NCBI GenBank assembly: GCA_902520695.1
Contig: CABYOT010000004.1
Coordinates: 1-64,000, forward strand
Direction: 5' to 3'
Origin: an uncultured Pelagibacteraceae bacterium
GTDB lineage: Bacteria > Pseudomonadota > Alphaproteobacteria > Pelagibacterales > Pelagibacteraceae
DNA: 64,000 nucleotides
Part shown: positions 33,913-42,288 of the stretch, piece after piece
How the letters are laid out: each line of letters begins with the position of its first letter
Position numbering within the stretch: the stretch's first letter is position 1
Program-made: the position numbers and the translations under genes
Notes under the pieces: model-generated
The model's database searches: none
Told to the model about the DNA's origin: nothing
Seen by the model: the letters and a program-made list of their open reading frames with translations, nothing else

Positions 33913-36900
33913 ATGAATCTAGACTTATTAGTTCCTGATATAGGAGACTTTGAAAACGTTGAAATAATCGAAGTACTTGTAAAAAAAGGGGACAAAATCA
34001 ATAAAAATGACCCTGTTGTAACTTTAGAAAGTGATAAATCAAGTGTTGAAGTTCCATCCAATTATGAAGGAACAATTGAAAATATAAATGTAAAAATTGG
34101 TGATAAAGTTTCTAAAGGTGATTTAATATTAACTTTATCTTCAGAAAATAATGATGAACATGAGAAAATTAGTAAAACTTTAGACGAAAAAATTCCGCCT
34201 TCAACAGAGAAATTAATAGAGGAAGCAGAAACTGCTACAAAATCTGACACAAAAGTTGAAACAGAGGTTATACAGCCAACACAAATCAAGCAAACAAGAT
34301 TGATTAATGAAGTTAAAATGGTTAGTAGTAACGACGATATTGATCCTGTTGAAACGAAAGAGTGGTTAGATTCCTTAAGTGCAGTTTTGCAAAATGATGG
34401 TTCTGAAAGAGCTCATTTTTTAATTAAACAATTAATTGATCAATCTTATAAAGCTGGATCTAAAATTCCTCATACTCAAACTACTCCTTACGTGAATACG
34501 ATACCCCCTGAAGAGGAAAAAAGATCACCTGGAGACCAAAACATAGAACGTAAGTTAAGATCATTAATTAGATGGAATGCTGCTGCGATGGTAGTAAGAG
34601 CGAATAAAAAACATCCTGAACTTGGCGGTCACATAGGAACATTTGCATCAGCTGCAACTTTGTATGATGTTGGTATGAATCATTTTTGGCGAGCAAAAAA
34701 TAATAAATTCGGAGGTGATCTAATATATTTTCAAGGTCATAGTGCTCCAGGAATGTATGCAAGAGCTTTTCTTGAGGGAAGACTAGATGAAAAGCAGTTA
34801 GATAGATTTAGACAAGAAGTAAAAACTGGTGGACTTTCATCTTATCCTCATCCTTGGCTAATGCCAAACTTTTGGCAGTTTCCAACTGTTTCAATGGGTA
34901 TTGGTCCAATGTTAGCAATATATCAAGCAAGATTTATGAAATACCTAATCAATAGAGGATTAATTAAAGATGAGGGAAGAAAAGTTTGGGCTTTTCTTGG
35001 AGATGGAGAAATGGATGAACCTGAGTCACTTGGCGCAATTGGTTTAGCGGCTCGTGAAAATTTAGATAATTTAATATTTGTTGTTAACTGCAACTTACAA
35101 AGATTAGACGGTCCAGTTAGAGGAAATGGAAAAATAATTCAAGAATTAGAGGGTATTTTTAGAGGAGGTGGCTGGAACGTTCTAAAAGTTATTTGGGGAT
35201 CTTATTGGGACTCACTTTTAGCAAATGATAAGACAGGACATTTAGTAAAAATTATGAATGAGACCGTAGACGGTGAATATCAAGCATTTAAAGCAAGAAA
35301 TGGGCTTTATGTGAGAGAAAAGTTTTTTGGCAAATACCCTGAAACTACAGAATTAGTTTCATCAATGTCAGATACTGATATTTGGAGACTTAATAGAGGA
35401 GGCCATGATCCACACAAAGTTTATGCTGCATATGATAAAGCGGTTAATCATAAAGGAAGCCCCACAGTCATAATAGCTAAAACTATAAAAGGTTATGGTA
35501 TGGGTAAAAGTGGTGAAAGTGTAAACACTACTCACCAACAAAAGAAATTGGATGTTGATGATTTAATGTATTACAGGGATAGGTTTGATGTTCCTTTAAC
35601 AGATTCTCAAGTCAAAAATATTGAATATTTTAAACCAGACGAAAACTCTGAAGAAATTAAATACTTAAAAAAAAGAAGATTAGAACTTGGTGGATTTATT
35701 CCAGAGAGAACATCATATTCAAAACCTATTAAAGCCCCAGTTAAAGATATTTTTGATTTTATGAAAAAGTCTACTGGCGAAAAAGAAATGTCTACAACAA
35801 TGGCATTAGTAAGAATGTTAACTAATCTTTTGAGAGATAAAAATGTTGCACCAAAATTGGTTCCAATTATTCCCGATGAAGCTAGAACATTTGGAATGGA
35901 GGGTTTCTTTCAAAAAATAGGTATTTATGCTCATGAAGGTCAAAAATATGAGCCAGAGGACTCAGCACAACTTTCATCTTATAGAGAAGAAAAAAGTGGT
36001 CAGGTATTAGAAGAAGGTATTACAGAAGCTGGTTCAATGTCTTCTTGGATAGCAGCTGGAACAGCATATACAAATCATGATATTGAAATGATACCAATTT
36101 ATCTTTTCTATTCTATGTTTGGCTTTCAAAGAATTGGAGATTTTGCTTGGGCTGCAGGAGATAGTCAAGCGAGAGGCTTTTTAATTGGTGCGACTGCAGG
36201 AAGAACAACACTTGCAGGAGAAGGTCTTCAACACCAAGATGGTCATAGTCATTTGTTAGCATCAACAATTCCAAACTGTATTTCTTATGATCCAACATTC
36301 CATTATGAATTAGCTGTGATTTTTAGAGAAGGTTTAAGAAGGATGCATGAAAAAAATGAGAATATTTTTTATTATATTACAACAATGAACGAAAATTACT
36401 CTCACCCTGCAATGCCAGATGATTGTGAGGATGGAATTCTCAAGGGAATGTATAAAATTAAAGAAACATCAGGTTCTAAAGAAGCAAAAATTCAATTATT
36501 AGGCTCTGGAACAATACTAAGAGAAATGATGGCAGCATCAGAAATTCTTAAAAAAGAATATCAGGTCGATAGTGAAGTTTGGAGTGTTACTAGTTTTAAT
36601 GAGTTAAGAAAAAATGGAATGGAAGTTGAAAGATATAATCTTCTAAATCCTGCAGAAACAAATAAAAAATCATATGTAGAGGAATGTTTAGGAAAACAAC
36701 AAGGTCCTATCCTTACAGCCACTGACTATATGAGAATAAATGCTGATCAAATAAGACCTTTTACAAAAAAGAGCTTTTATTCATTAGGCACGGATGGATA
36801 TGGAAGAAGTGATACAAGAAAAAACTTAAGAAATTTTTTTGAAGTAGATAAAGAACACATAGTTGCTTATAGCCTTAGCGTTTTAGCCAATGAACAGCTT

Positions 36901-36978
36901 GTTGCATCAAAGTATGCTGAAGATGCATTCAAAAAGTATAAAATTGATAAAAACAAACCTATGCCAACAAAAATGTAA
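33913..36978 (+). CDS. aceE: Pyruvate dehydrogenase E1 (AceE type) with fused N-terminal lipoyl domain
   Basis: The 1021-residue protein is about 130 longer than E. coli AceE (887). Residues 1-77 are a complete lipoyl domain with the modified Lys in ESDKSSVEVPS (Lys42). An acidic, Thr/Lys-rich linker (about 78-145) joins it to homodimeric E1: LRSLIRWNAAAMVVRANK, HSAPGMYARAFLEGRL, the thiamine diphosphate motif GDGEMDEPE...NCNLQRLDGP, and the C-terminal transketolase-like half. It decarboxylates pyruvate and acetylates the lipoyl group. The companion E2 encoded at once downstream lacks a lipoyl domain, so the E1-borne one must serve the complex. Confidence 0.93.
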   Translation: MNLDLLVPDIGDFENVEIIEVLVKKGDKINKNDPVVTLESDKSSVEVPSNYEGTIENINVKIGDKVSKGDLILTLSSENNDEHEKISKTLDEKIPPSTEKLIEEAETATKSDTKVETEVIQPTQIKQTRLINEVKMVSSNDDIDPVETKEWLDSLSAVLQNDGSERAHFLIKQLIDQSYKAGSKIPHTQTTPYVNTIPPEEEKRSPGDQNIERKLRSLIRWNAAAMVVRANKKHPELGGHIGTFASAATLYDVGMNHFWRAKNNKFGGDLIYFQGHSAPGMYARAFLEGRLDEKQLDRFRQEVKTGGLSSYPHPWLMPNFWQFPTVSMGIGPMLAIYQARFMKYLINRGLIKDEGRKVWAFLGDGEMDEPESLGAIGLAARENLDNLIFVVNCNLQRLDGPVRGNGKIIQELEGIFRGGGWNVLKVIWGSYWDSLLANDKTGHLVKIMNETVDGEYQAFKARNGLYVREKFFGKYPETTELVSSMSDTDIWRLNRGGHDPHKVYAAYDKAVNHKGSPTVIIAKTIKGYGMGKSGESVNTTHQQKKLDVDDLMYYRDRFDVPLTDSQVKNIEYFKPDENSEEIKYLKKRRLELGGFIPERTSYSKPIKAPVKDIFDFMKKSTGEKEMSTTMALVRMLTNLLRDKNVAPKLVPIIPDEARTFGMEGFFQKIGIYAHEGQKYEPEDSAQLSSYREEKSGQVLEEGITEAGSMSSWIAAGTAYTNHDIEMIPIYLFYSMFGFQRIGDFAWAAGDSQARGFLIGATAGRTTLAGEGLQHQDGHSHLLASTIPNCISYDPTFHYELAVIFREGLRRMHEKNENIFYYITTMNENYSHPAMPDDCEDGILKGMYKIKETSGSKEAKIQLLGSGTILREMMAASEILKKEYQVDSEVWSVTSFNELRKNGMEVERYNLLNPAETNKKSYVEECLGKQQGPILTATDYMRINADQIRPFTKKSFYSLGTDGYGRSDTRKNLRNFFEVDKEHIVAYSLSVLANEQLVASKYAEDAFKKYKIDKNKPMPTKM

Positions 36979-37905
36979 ATGTCTGATCAATCAAATAAAA
37001 TATCCGCAAGTCCAAAAGTTAGAAAATTTGCAAGAGAACTTGGAGTAGATATAAATAATGTTAAGGGAACAGAGAGATTAGGTAGGGTTGTTGAAAAAGA
37101 TTTAAAAGACTTTGTCTCATCAAGAATCAATCATCCTCAGAATAATAGTGAAAGACAAAAAGAAAAAATTAATAAAAGCGAATATCAACATTCAGATTTT
37201 GGGGAAGTTGAAATTAAAGATATTCCTAGGGTAAAAAAAATAGCAGCTCCACATCTCGTAAATTCGTGGACAAACATTCCACATGTAACCAACCATGATG
37301 AGGCTGATATTACAGAAATGGAGGAATTTAGAAGCTCGATAAAAGATAATTATACAGGAGAAAGAATAAAAATTACTCCTCTTGCATTTATTATAAAAGC
37401 ATTGGTACTTTCACTAAAAAAATTTCCATCATTTAATTCATCAATTGATGATATTGAAAATGGAAAGATTACTTTTAAAAAGTATTTTCATGTTGGTATC
37501 GCAGTTGATACTCAACATGGACTTATGGTTCCTAAAATTAGAGATGCTAATCAAAAAGACATCAATGAGTTAAGTAGAGAATTAAAAAAAGTAAGTGATG
37601 ATTGTAGAAACTTAAAAATTGATAAAAAAGAATTCTTTGGTGGGTCAATGACTATTACAAGCTTAGGTGGTATAGGTGGTTCGTTTTTTACACCAATAAT
37701 TAACTTTCCAGAAGTTGCTATACTTGGTGTTGGTAGAAGTTATAAAAAACAGGTATTTATTGATGGTAAATTTGTTCCAAGAACCATGCTTCCACTATCC
37801 CTCTCATATGATCACAGAATTATAGATGGAGCTGAGGCCGCTAAATTTAATAACGAATTAAAAGATAATCTTGGCTCTAATTTTGCCTATAATTTGAGTA
37901 AATGA
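36979..37905 (+). CDS. aceF: Pyruvate dehydrogenase E2 (dihydrolipoamide acetyltransferase) without lipoyl domain
   Basis: At 308 residues this is far shorter than usual E2 (430-630). It begins almost directly with the peripheral subunit-binding domain (SPKVRKFARELGVDINNVKG, then TERLGRVVEKDL), followed by the acetyltransferase domain with HxxxDG at 279-284 (DHRIIDG). No lipoyl DK motif is present. The ATG follows the aceE stop directly, and its own stop overlaps the next gene as ATGA. It transfers acetyl from the lipoyl arm to CoA. No E3 (lipoamide dehydrogenase) gene is adjacent. Confidence 0.92.
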   Translation: MSDQSNKISASPKVRKFARELGVDINNVKGTERLGRVVEKDLKDFVSSRINHPQNNSERQKEKINKSEYQHSDFGEVEIKDIPRVKKIAAPHLVNSWTNIPHVTNHDEADITEMEEFRSSIKDNYTGERIKITPLAFIIKALVLSLKKFPSFNSSIDDIENGKITFKKYFHVGIAVDTQHGLMVPKIRDANQKDINELSRELKKVSDDCRNLKIDKKEFFGGSMTITSLGGIGGSFFTPIINFPEVAILGVGRSYKKQVFIDGKFVPRTMLPLSLSYDHRIIDGAEAAKFNNELKDNLGSNFAYNLSK

Positions 37906-39002
37906 TTACTAAAATTGAAATATTAGCAGATGATGTACACGTCCACTTTAGCGGAGAAAATTCTGAAATTTTTCCTAATATTTGGCTAAGAGATCATGCA
38001 AAAGATGAGCAAAATTGGGATAAAAGGTCTAGCCAAAGGAAAACATATACAGCAGCATTAGATATAAATTTAAAAGTTAAAAAGGCAGAAATAATTGAAA
38101 ATGGAAAATATTTGAGTGTCTCATGGCCTGATTTAGAAAAACCAGTTAAATATTCATCTGAATTTCTAACTAATAATAAAATAAAAAAGAAAAAAGAAGT
38201 AAAATCTAATTTAAAAATCTGGAAAGCTAATGAAATAAAAGAAGAAATTTTTTTAGATTATAATTCAATTTTATCAAATGAGGGATTTAGAAATTTTTTG
38301 AAAAATATTCATGACTATGGATTTTCAGTAATTAAAAACTGTGAAACCAATTTAAAGTCTGTTGAAACAATCGCAAATAGAATTGGTTACGTAAGAAACT
38401 CTATATTTGGAGGACTATGGAGTTTTGAGTCAGATGAAAATAAAGCTGATAGCGCATACACTCAAGAAGAACTAAGACCTCATACAGATTCAACATATAG
38501 TAATGACGCTCCAGGATTACAATTATTACTATGTTGTGAATATAACGCTAGAGGTGGTGAATCGATTATGGTTGATGGATTAAAAATAGCTGAAACAATA
38601 AAAAAAGAAAACCAGCCAATGTATGAATTAATGACAAAAATAAATGTAAAGGGAAATTATATCGGTGATGGTGTTTATCTTGAGGCTGAAAGACCAATAT
38701 TTAAATTAAATGAAAATGATGAAATAGTTCAAGTTAGTTTTAATAATTATGATCGAGCACCATTTAGATTTGAAAAAGATTTAACATTAAAGTTTTATGA
38801 AGCAATAAAAACATTTGATCTTATTGCTAACAATAAAGATTATCAGTGGCGACATATACTTAAACCTGGAGAACTTCTAATATTTAATAATTGGCGAATA
38901 CTTCATGGTAGAGGATCGTTTAATGGAGTTAGAAAAATGTCTGGATGTTATATTAACAAAGAGGATTTTGACAGCTCTTGTAAGTTAAACGGAATAAATT
39001 AA
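37902..39002 (+). CDS. Gamma-butyrobetaine hydroxylase-like 2-oxoglutarate dioxygenase
   Basis: The N-terminal ~90 residues (PNIWLRDHAKDEQNWDKRSSQ) form the domain found in GBBH and trimethyllysine hydroxylase; the rest is a TauD-type jelly roll with iron ligands in RPHTDSTY (HxD) and NNWRILHGRG (distal His), and Arg in the same segment for 2-oxoglutarate. 366 residues, close to GBBH. It overlaps aceF by 4 bp and so is in the pdh operon. Methylated-amine degradation is plausible for a marine organism, but the substrate is not proven. Confidence 0.82.
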   Translation: MITKIEILADDVHVHFSGENSEIFPNIWLRDHAKDEQNWDKRSSQRKTYTAALDINLKVKKAEIIENGKYLSVSWPDLEKPVKYSSEFLTNNKIKKKKEVKSNLKIWKANEIKEEIFLDYNSILSNEGFRNFLKNIHDYGFSVIKNCETNLKSVETIANRIGYVRNSIFGGLWSFESDENKADSAYTQEELRPHTDSTYSNDAPGLQLLLCCEYNARGGESIMVDGLKIAETIKKENQPMYELMTKINVKGNYIGDGVYLEAERPIFKLNENDEIVQVSFNNYDRAPFRFEKDLTLKFYEAIKTFDLIANNKDYQWRHILKPGELLIFNNWRILHGRGSFNGVRKMSGCYINKEDFDSSCKLNGIN

Positions 39003-39028
39003 TTAATAAAATTATCTAATTAAATATA

Positions 39029-39913
39029 ATGACAAAATCCCTTTCAATGGTCTGTGCCTTAGTCACAACTTTTATTTGGGGAACAGCTTTCATCGCTCAA
39101 GACACTGGTATGGATAATATCGGTCCATTAACTTTTAATTCAGCAAGATTTATTGTTGGCTTTTTTACAATATTACCACTTGCCTTATTATTTGAGAGGA
39201 AGAAAATTAAACTAGAAATTCTTTCAAAATCAAAACTTTTTATAAAATATTTAGTTTTCATGGGAGTATCCCTGTTTTTGGGTACTTTTTTACAACAAGC
39301 TGCCCTCCAATATACAAATATTGCAAATGCTGCCTTTTTTACAGTGTTTTACGTACCAATAGTTCCAATTTTGTTATTTTTCATATACTCGAAAAAAGTT
39401 CATTGGAGTATGTGGCCAGCAATTGGTCTTTGTGTTGTTGGTGTATACCTTCTAAGTGATTTTTCTAACTCAGAAATTATGTTAGGTGATGGTCTAGTTA
39501 TATTGTGCTCAGTATTTTGGGCTTTGCACATAATTTTTGCAGGTAAGTTTATGGAAGAATTTGATATTCCAATGTTTTATGCTGCACTTCAAGCATTATT
39601 TGTTGCAACACTTTCATTAATCTTTTCTTATATTTTTGAAGAAATAAATATTTCAAAAATATTAATGGAAAGTAGCTCTATTCTTTACGCAGGAGCATTA
39701 TCAGGCGGTATAGCCTTTACATTACAAATGTATGCTCAAAAAAATATAGAAGAGGCACCAGCAGCAATTATTTATTCTCTCGAGGGAGTATTTGCAGCTG
39801 TAGCAGGATGGATTATTCTTAATCAATTTTTAAGCACTAATAACATGATTGGATGTTTATTAATATTGATTGCAGTAATTTCTTCTCAAATTTCACCTAG
39901 TTCTAAAAATTAG
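39029..39913 (+). CDS. DMT/EamA family transporter
   Basis: A 294-residue membrane protein with about ten hydrophobic segments and two EamA repeats; the family mark FIWGTAFIAQDTGM is at the N-terminus. Repeat two includes YSLEGVFAAVAGWIILNQFLS. Such proteins export or take up small metabolites; the substrate is unknown. Its TAG interlocks with the uppP TAA in a 4-bp convergent overlap. Confidence 0.85.
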   Translation: MTKSLSMVCALVTTFIWGTAFIAQDTGMDNIGPLTFNSARFIVGFFTILPLALLFERKKIKLEILSKSKLFIKYLVFMGVSLFLGTFLQQAALQYTNIANAAFFTVFYVPIVPILLFFIYSKKVHWSMWPAIGLCVVGVYLLSDFSNSEIMLGDGLVILCSVFWALHIIFAGKFMEEFDIPMFYAALQALFVATLSLIFSYIFEEINISKILMESSSILYAGALSGGIAFTLQMYAQKNIEEAPAAIIYSLEGVFAAVAGWIILNQFLSTNNMIGCLLILIAVISSQISPSSKN

Positions 39914-40677
39914 CTATAAGCAATTACAAAAAGAATTAAAGCAAGAAAAGTTCTGTAATAAACAAAAATATTTAAATTAAAATTTTTAACATAAATTAAA
40001 AAATATTTTATTGTTAAATAAGAAACTATAAATGAAAATATTATTGAATATAAAAATAATGTGTTCAAATCAATGTTTGCATTTACCACATCTTTTAAAC
40101 TGAGTATACTTGCTCCCGCTAATGCAGGTATTGATAAGTAAAAAGATATTTTTGAAGAATCTACTCTATCAAAATTTAAAAACCTTGAGGCTGTGATTAT
40201 TATACCTGATCTGCTTACACCAGGTATAACAGCTAAAATTTGAAAAATACCAATAAGTAAAATATTTTTTAAATTTAAACTGGTATCAAATTTATTTTTT
40301 ATACTAGATCGATCTGCAATAAATAATAGAATACCAAATATTAAAGTTGTCCATGCTATAACTTTTAAATTTCTTAAATTTTCAATTAGCCCCGATGTAT
40401 AAATAAAATAACCAACAATTACCAATGGTAAAGAACCTAAAATTATAAGTAATAATAAAGACTTATTTCCTAAAATATTTACTAAATCCTTTCTAAAATA
40501 AAAAATAATTGCCAAAAGGGAACCTAAGTGAAGACTAATATCAAGTTGAAGCGAACTAATACTAAAGTTCGATATTTTTGATATAATTATGAGGTGTGCA
40601 GATGAACTTACTGGTATAAATTCCGAAAAACCTTGAACAAACGCTAAAATTGATGCTTCTATATATTCTGAAATCAT
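39910..40677 (-). CDS. uppP: Undecaprenyl-diphosphatase UppP (BacA)
   Basis: Recycles the lipid carrier for peptidoglycan and other wall polymers by dephosphorylating undecaprenyl diphosphate. The 255-residue membrane protein has both catalytic motifs: GFSEFIPVSSSAHLIII near the N-terminus and PGVSRSGIIITASRF (about 155-169), with multiple hydrophobic helices. It diverges from gltD across a region with a large dyad. Confidence 0.94.
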   Translation of the reverse strand: MISEYIEASILAFVQGFSEFIPVSSSAHLIIISKISNFSISSLQLDISLHLGSLLAIIFYFRKDLVNILGNKSLLLLIILGSLPLVIVGYFIYTSGLIENLRNLKVIAWTTLIFGILLFIADRSSIKNKFDTSLNLKNILLIGIFQILAVIPGVSRSGIIITASRFLNFDRVDSSKISFYLSIPALAGASILSLKDVVNANIDLNTLFLYSIIFSFIVSYLTIKYFLIYVKNFNLNIFVYYRTFLALILFVIAYS

Positions 40678-40696
40678 TAAGGACTTTAATAGATAG

Positions 40697-40729
40697 TTAA
40701 AAGATTACCTAAATAAGGCAATCTTTTAA
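40697..40729. promoter_or_regulatory. 33-bp dyad between uppP and gltD
   Basis: TTAAAAGATT (40697-40706) and AATCTTTTAA (40720-40729) are perfectly inverted; inside, one mismatch is followed by CCT/AGG with loop AAATA. A second smaller inverted repeat GCATA/TATGC lies at 40732-40746. It starts 20 bp upstream of uppP and about 160 bp before gltD, so it may be an operator for either gene or an RNA hairpin in one leader. Confidence 0.45.
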
Positions 40730-40854
40730 ATGCATATCAATTATGCGTTAAATAGAAAATGCAGAAAAATCAATGTTTTTTAAAAATATATGTCAATATA
40801 TATTACCTAGTAATACTTTAAGGAAATATGCTTCTGGTGTATAAGCCGATTCAA

Positions 40855-42288
40855 ATGACAAATAAAATGCTTAAATTTGTAGATATAGGTCAACAAAATC
40901 CACCTAAAAGAGATAAATCCCAAAGAAAAGAGGATTTTGGAGAGATTTATCAAGAGTTTATTCATGAAAAAGCTAAAGAACAATCGAGCAGGTGCTCACA
41001 GTGTGGTGTTCCTTTTTGCCAGGTTCACTGTCCATTAAGTAACAATATACCTGATTGGTTAAAGTTAACTGCAGAGGGAAGGTATGAAGAAGCTTACCAT
41101 CTATCCCAAAGTACCAATAATATGCCGGAAGTTTGTGGAAGAATATGCCCACAAGATAGGTTATGTGAAGGAAACTGTGTAATTGAGCAATCGGGTCATG
41201 GAACAGTAACAATTGGTTCAGTTGAAAAATATTTAACAGATAAAGCGTGGGAAAATGGCTGGGTAAAACCAATAAATGTAAAAATTGAAAATGAACAAAG
41301 TGTTGGAATTATTGGAGCAGGCCCCGCAGGGTTAGCTTGTGGTGAAGAATTACGTAAAAAGGGATATCAAATAACAATATATGATCGGTATGACAGAGCA
41401 GGTGGATTATTAATATATGGAATACCAAATTTTAAATTAGAAAAGCATGTAGTTGAGAGAAGAATTAAACTTTTAAAAGAAGGTGGAATAAAATTTGTTC
41501 ATAATTTCGAGGTTGGTAAAGATTCTACATTAAAAGAATTACAATCAAAACATGATGCCTTATTAATTTCTACAGGTGTTTACAAAGCAAGAGAGGTTAA
41601 CTTACCTGGAAATGATCTGAGTAATATTTTTCCTGCAATGGAATTCTTAACAGCTTCAAACAAAAAAGGTTTAGGCGATAAAGTCGAAATGTTTGATAAC
41701 GGAACATTAAATGCTGAGGGTAAAGATGTAGTAGTAATTGGTGGTGGAGATACTGCAATGGACTGTGTAAGAACTTCTGTAAGACAAAAAGCTAAATCTG
41801 TAAAATGCCTTTACAGAAGAGACAGAGAAAATATGCCTGGATCTGCGAGAGAAGTAGGCAATGCTGAGGAGGAAGGTGTAGAATTTATTTGGTTAAGTAA
41901 CCCAAAAGAGTTTAGAGGAACTAATAAAGTAAATAGTATTATTGTAGATAAAATGAAATTAACGGATCCAGATGAAAGTGGCAGAAGAAGACCCGTTGCA
42001 GAAGAAAACTCAGAATTTGAAATTAATGCTGATTTGGTGATTAAATCCTTAGGTTTTGATCCAGAAGATTTACCAGTTCTATTTCAGGAACCTAGATTAC
42101 AAGTTTCACAGTGGGGAACAATAAAAGCTGACTTTGATACCTTGGAAACTAGTATACCAGGTGTATTTGCCGCTGGAGATATAGTAAGAGGAGCCTCATT
42201 AGTTGTATGGGCTATTAAAGATGGTAGAGATGCTGCGACTTCAATTGAAAGCTATCTTCAATCAAAACAAAAAATGAAGGTTGCATAA
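40855..42288 (+). CDS. gltD: Glutamate synthase small subunit GltD
   Basis: NADPH-binding subunit of GOGAT, feeding electrons to GltB for glutamate synthesis. N-terminal Fe-S ligands appear in RCSQCGVPFCQVHCP and EVCGRICPQDRLCEGNC; the FAD site is VGIIGAGPAGLACGEELRKK and the NADPH site VVVIGGGDTAMDCVRT. The start is uncertain: MTNKMLKFVDIG (40855) and MLKFVDIG (40867) fit homologues, while ATG 40828 has AAGGA just upstream. It overlaps gltB by 1 nt (TAATG); the order gltD-gltB is the reverse of E. coli. Confidence 0.93.
   Translation: MTNKMLKFVDIGQQNPPKRDKSQRKEDFGEIYQEFIHEKAKEQSSRCSQCGVPFCQVHCPLSNNIPDWLKLTAEGRYEEAYHLSQSTNNMPEVCGRICPQDRLCEGNCVIEQSGHGTVTIGSVEKYLTDKAWENGWVKPINVKIENEQSVGIIGAGPAGLACGEELRKKGYQITIYDRYDRAGGLLIYGIPNFKLEKHVVERRIKLLKEGGIKFVHNFEVGKDSTLKELQSKHDALLISTGVYKAREVNLPGNDLSNIFPAMEFLTASNKKGLGDKVEMFDNGTLNAEGKDVVVIGGGDTAMDCVRTSVRQKAKSVKCLYRRDRENMPGSAREVGNAEEEGVEFIWLSNPKEFRGTNKVNSIIVDKMKLTDPDESGRRRPVAEENSEFEINADLVIKSLGFDPEDLPVLFQEPRLQVSQWGTIKADFDTLETSIPGVFAAGDIVRGASLVVWAIKDGRDAATSIESYLQSKQKMKVA

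Noticed and set aside
40678..40854. Known riboswitch (glycine or SAM-V) upstream of gltD
   Set aside because: The dyad does not resemble the conserved cores of these classes as far as can be judged by eye; a covariance-model search would settle it.
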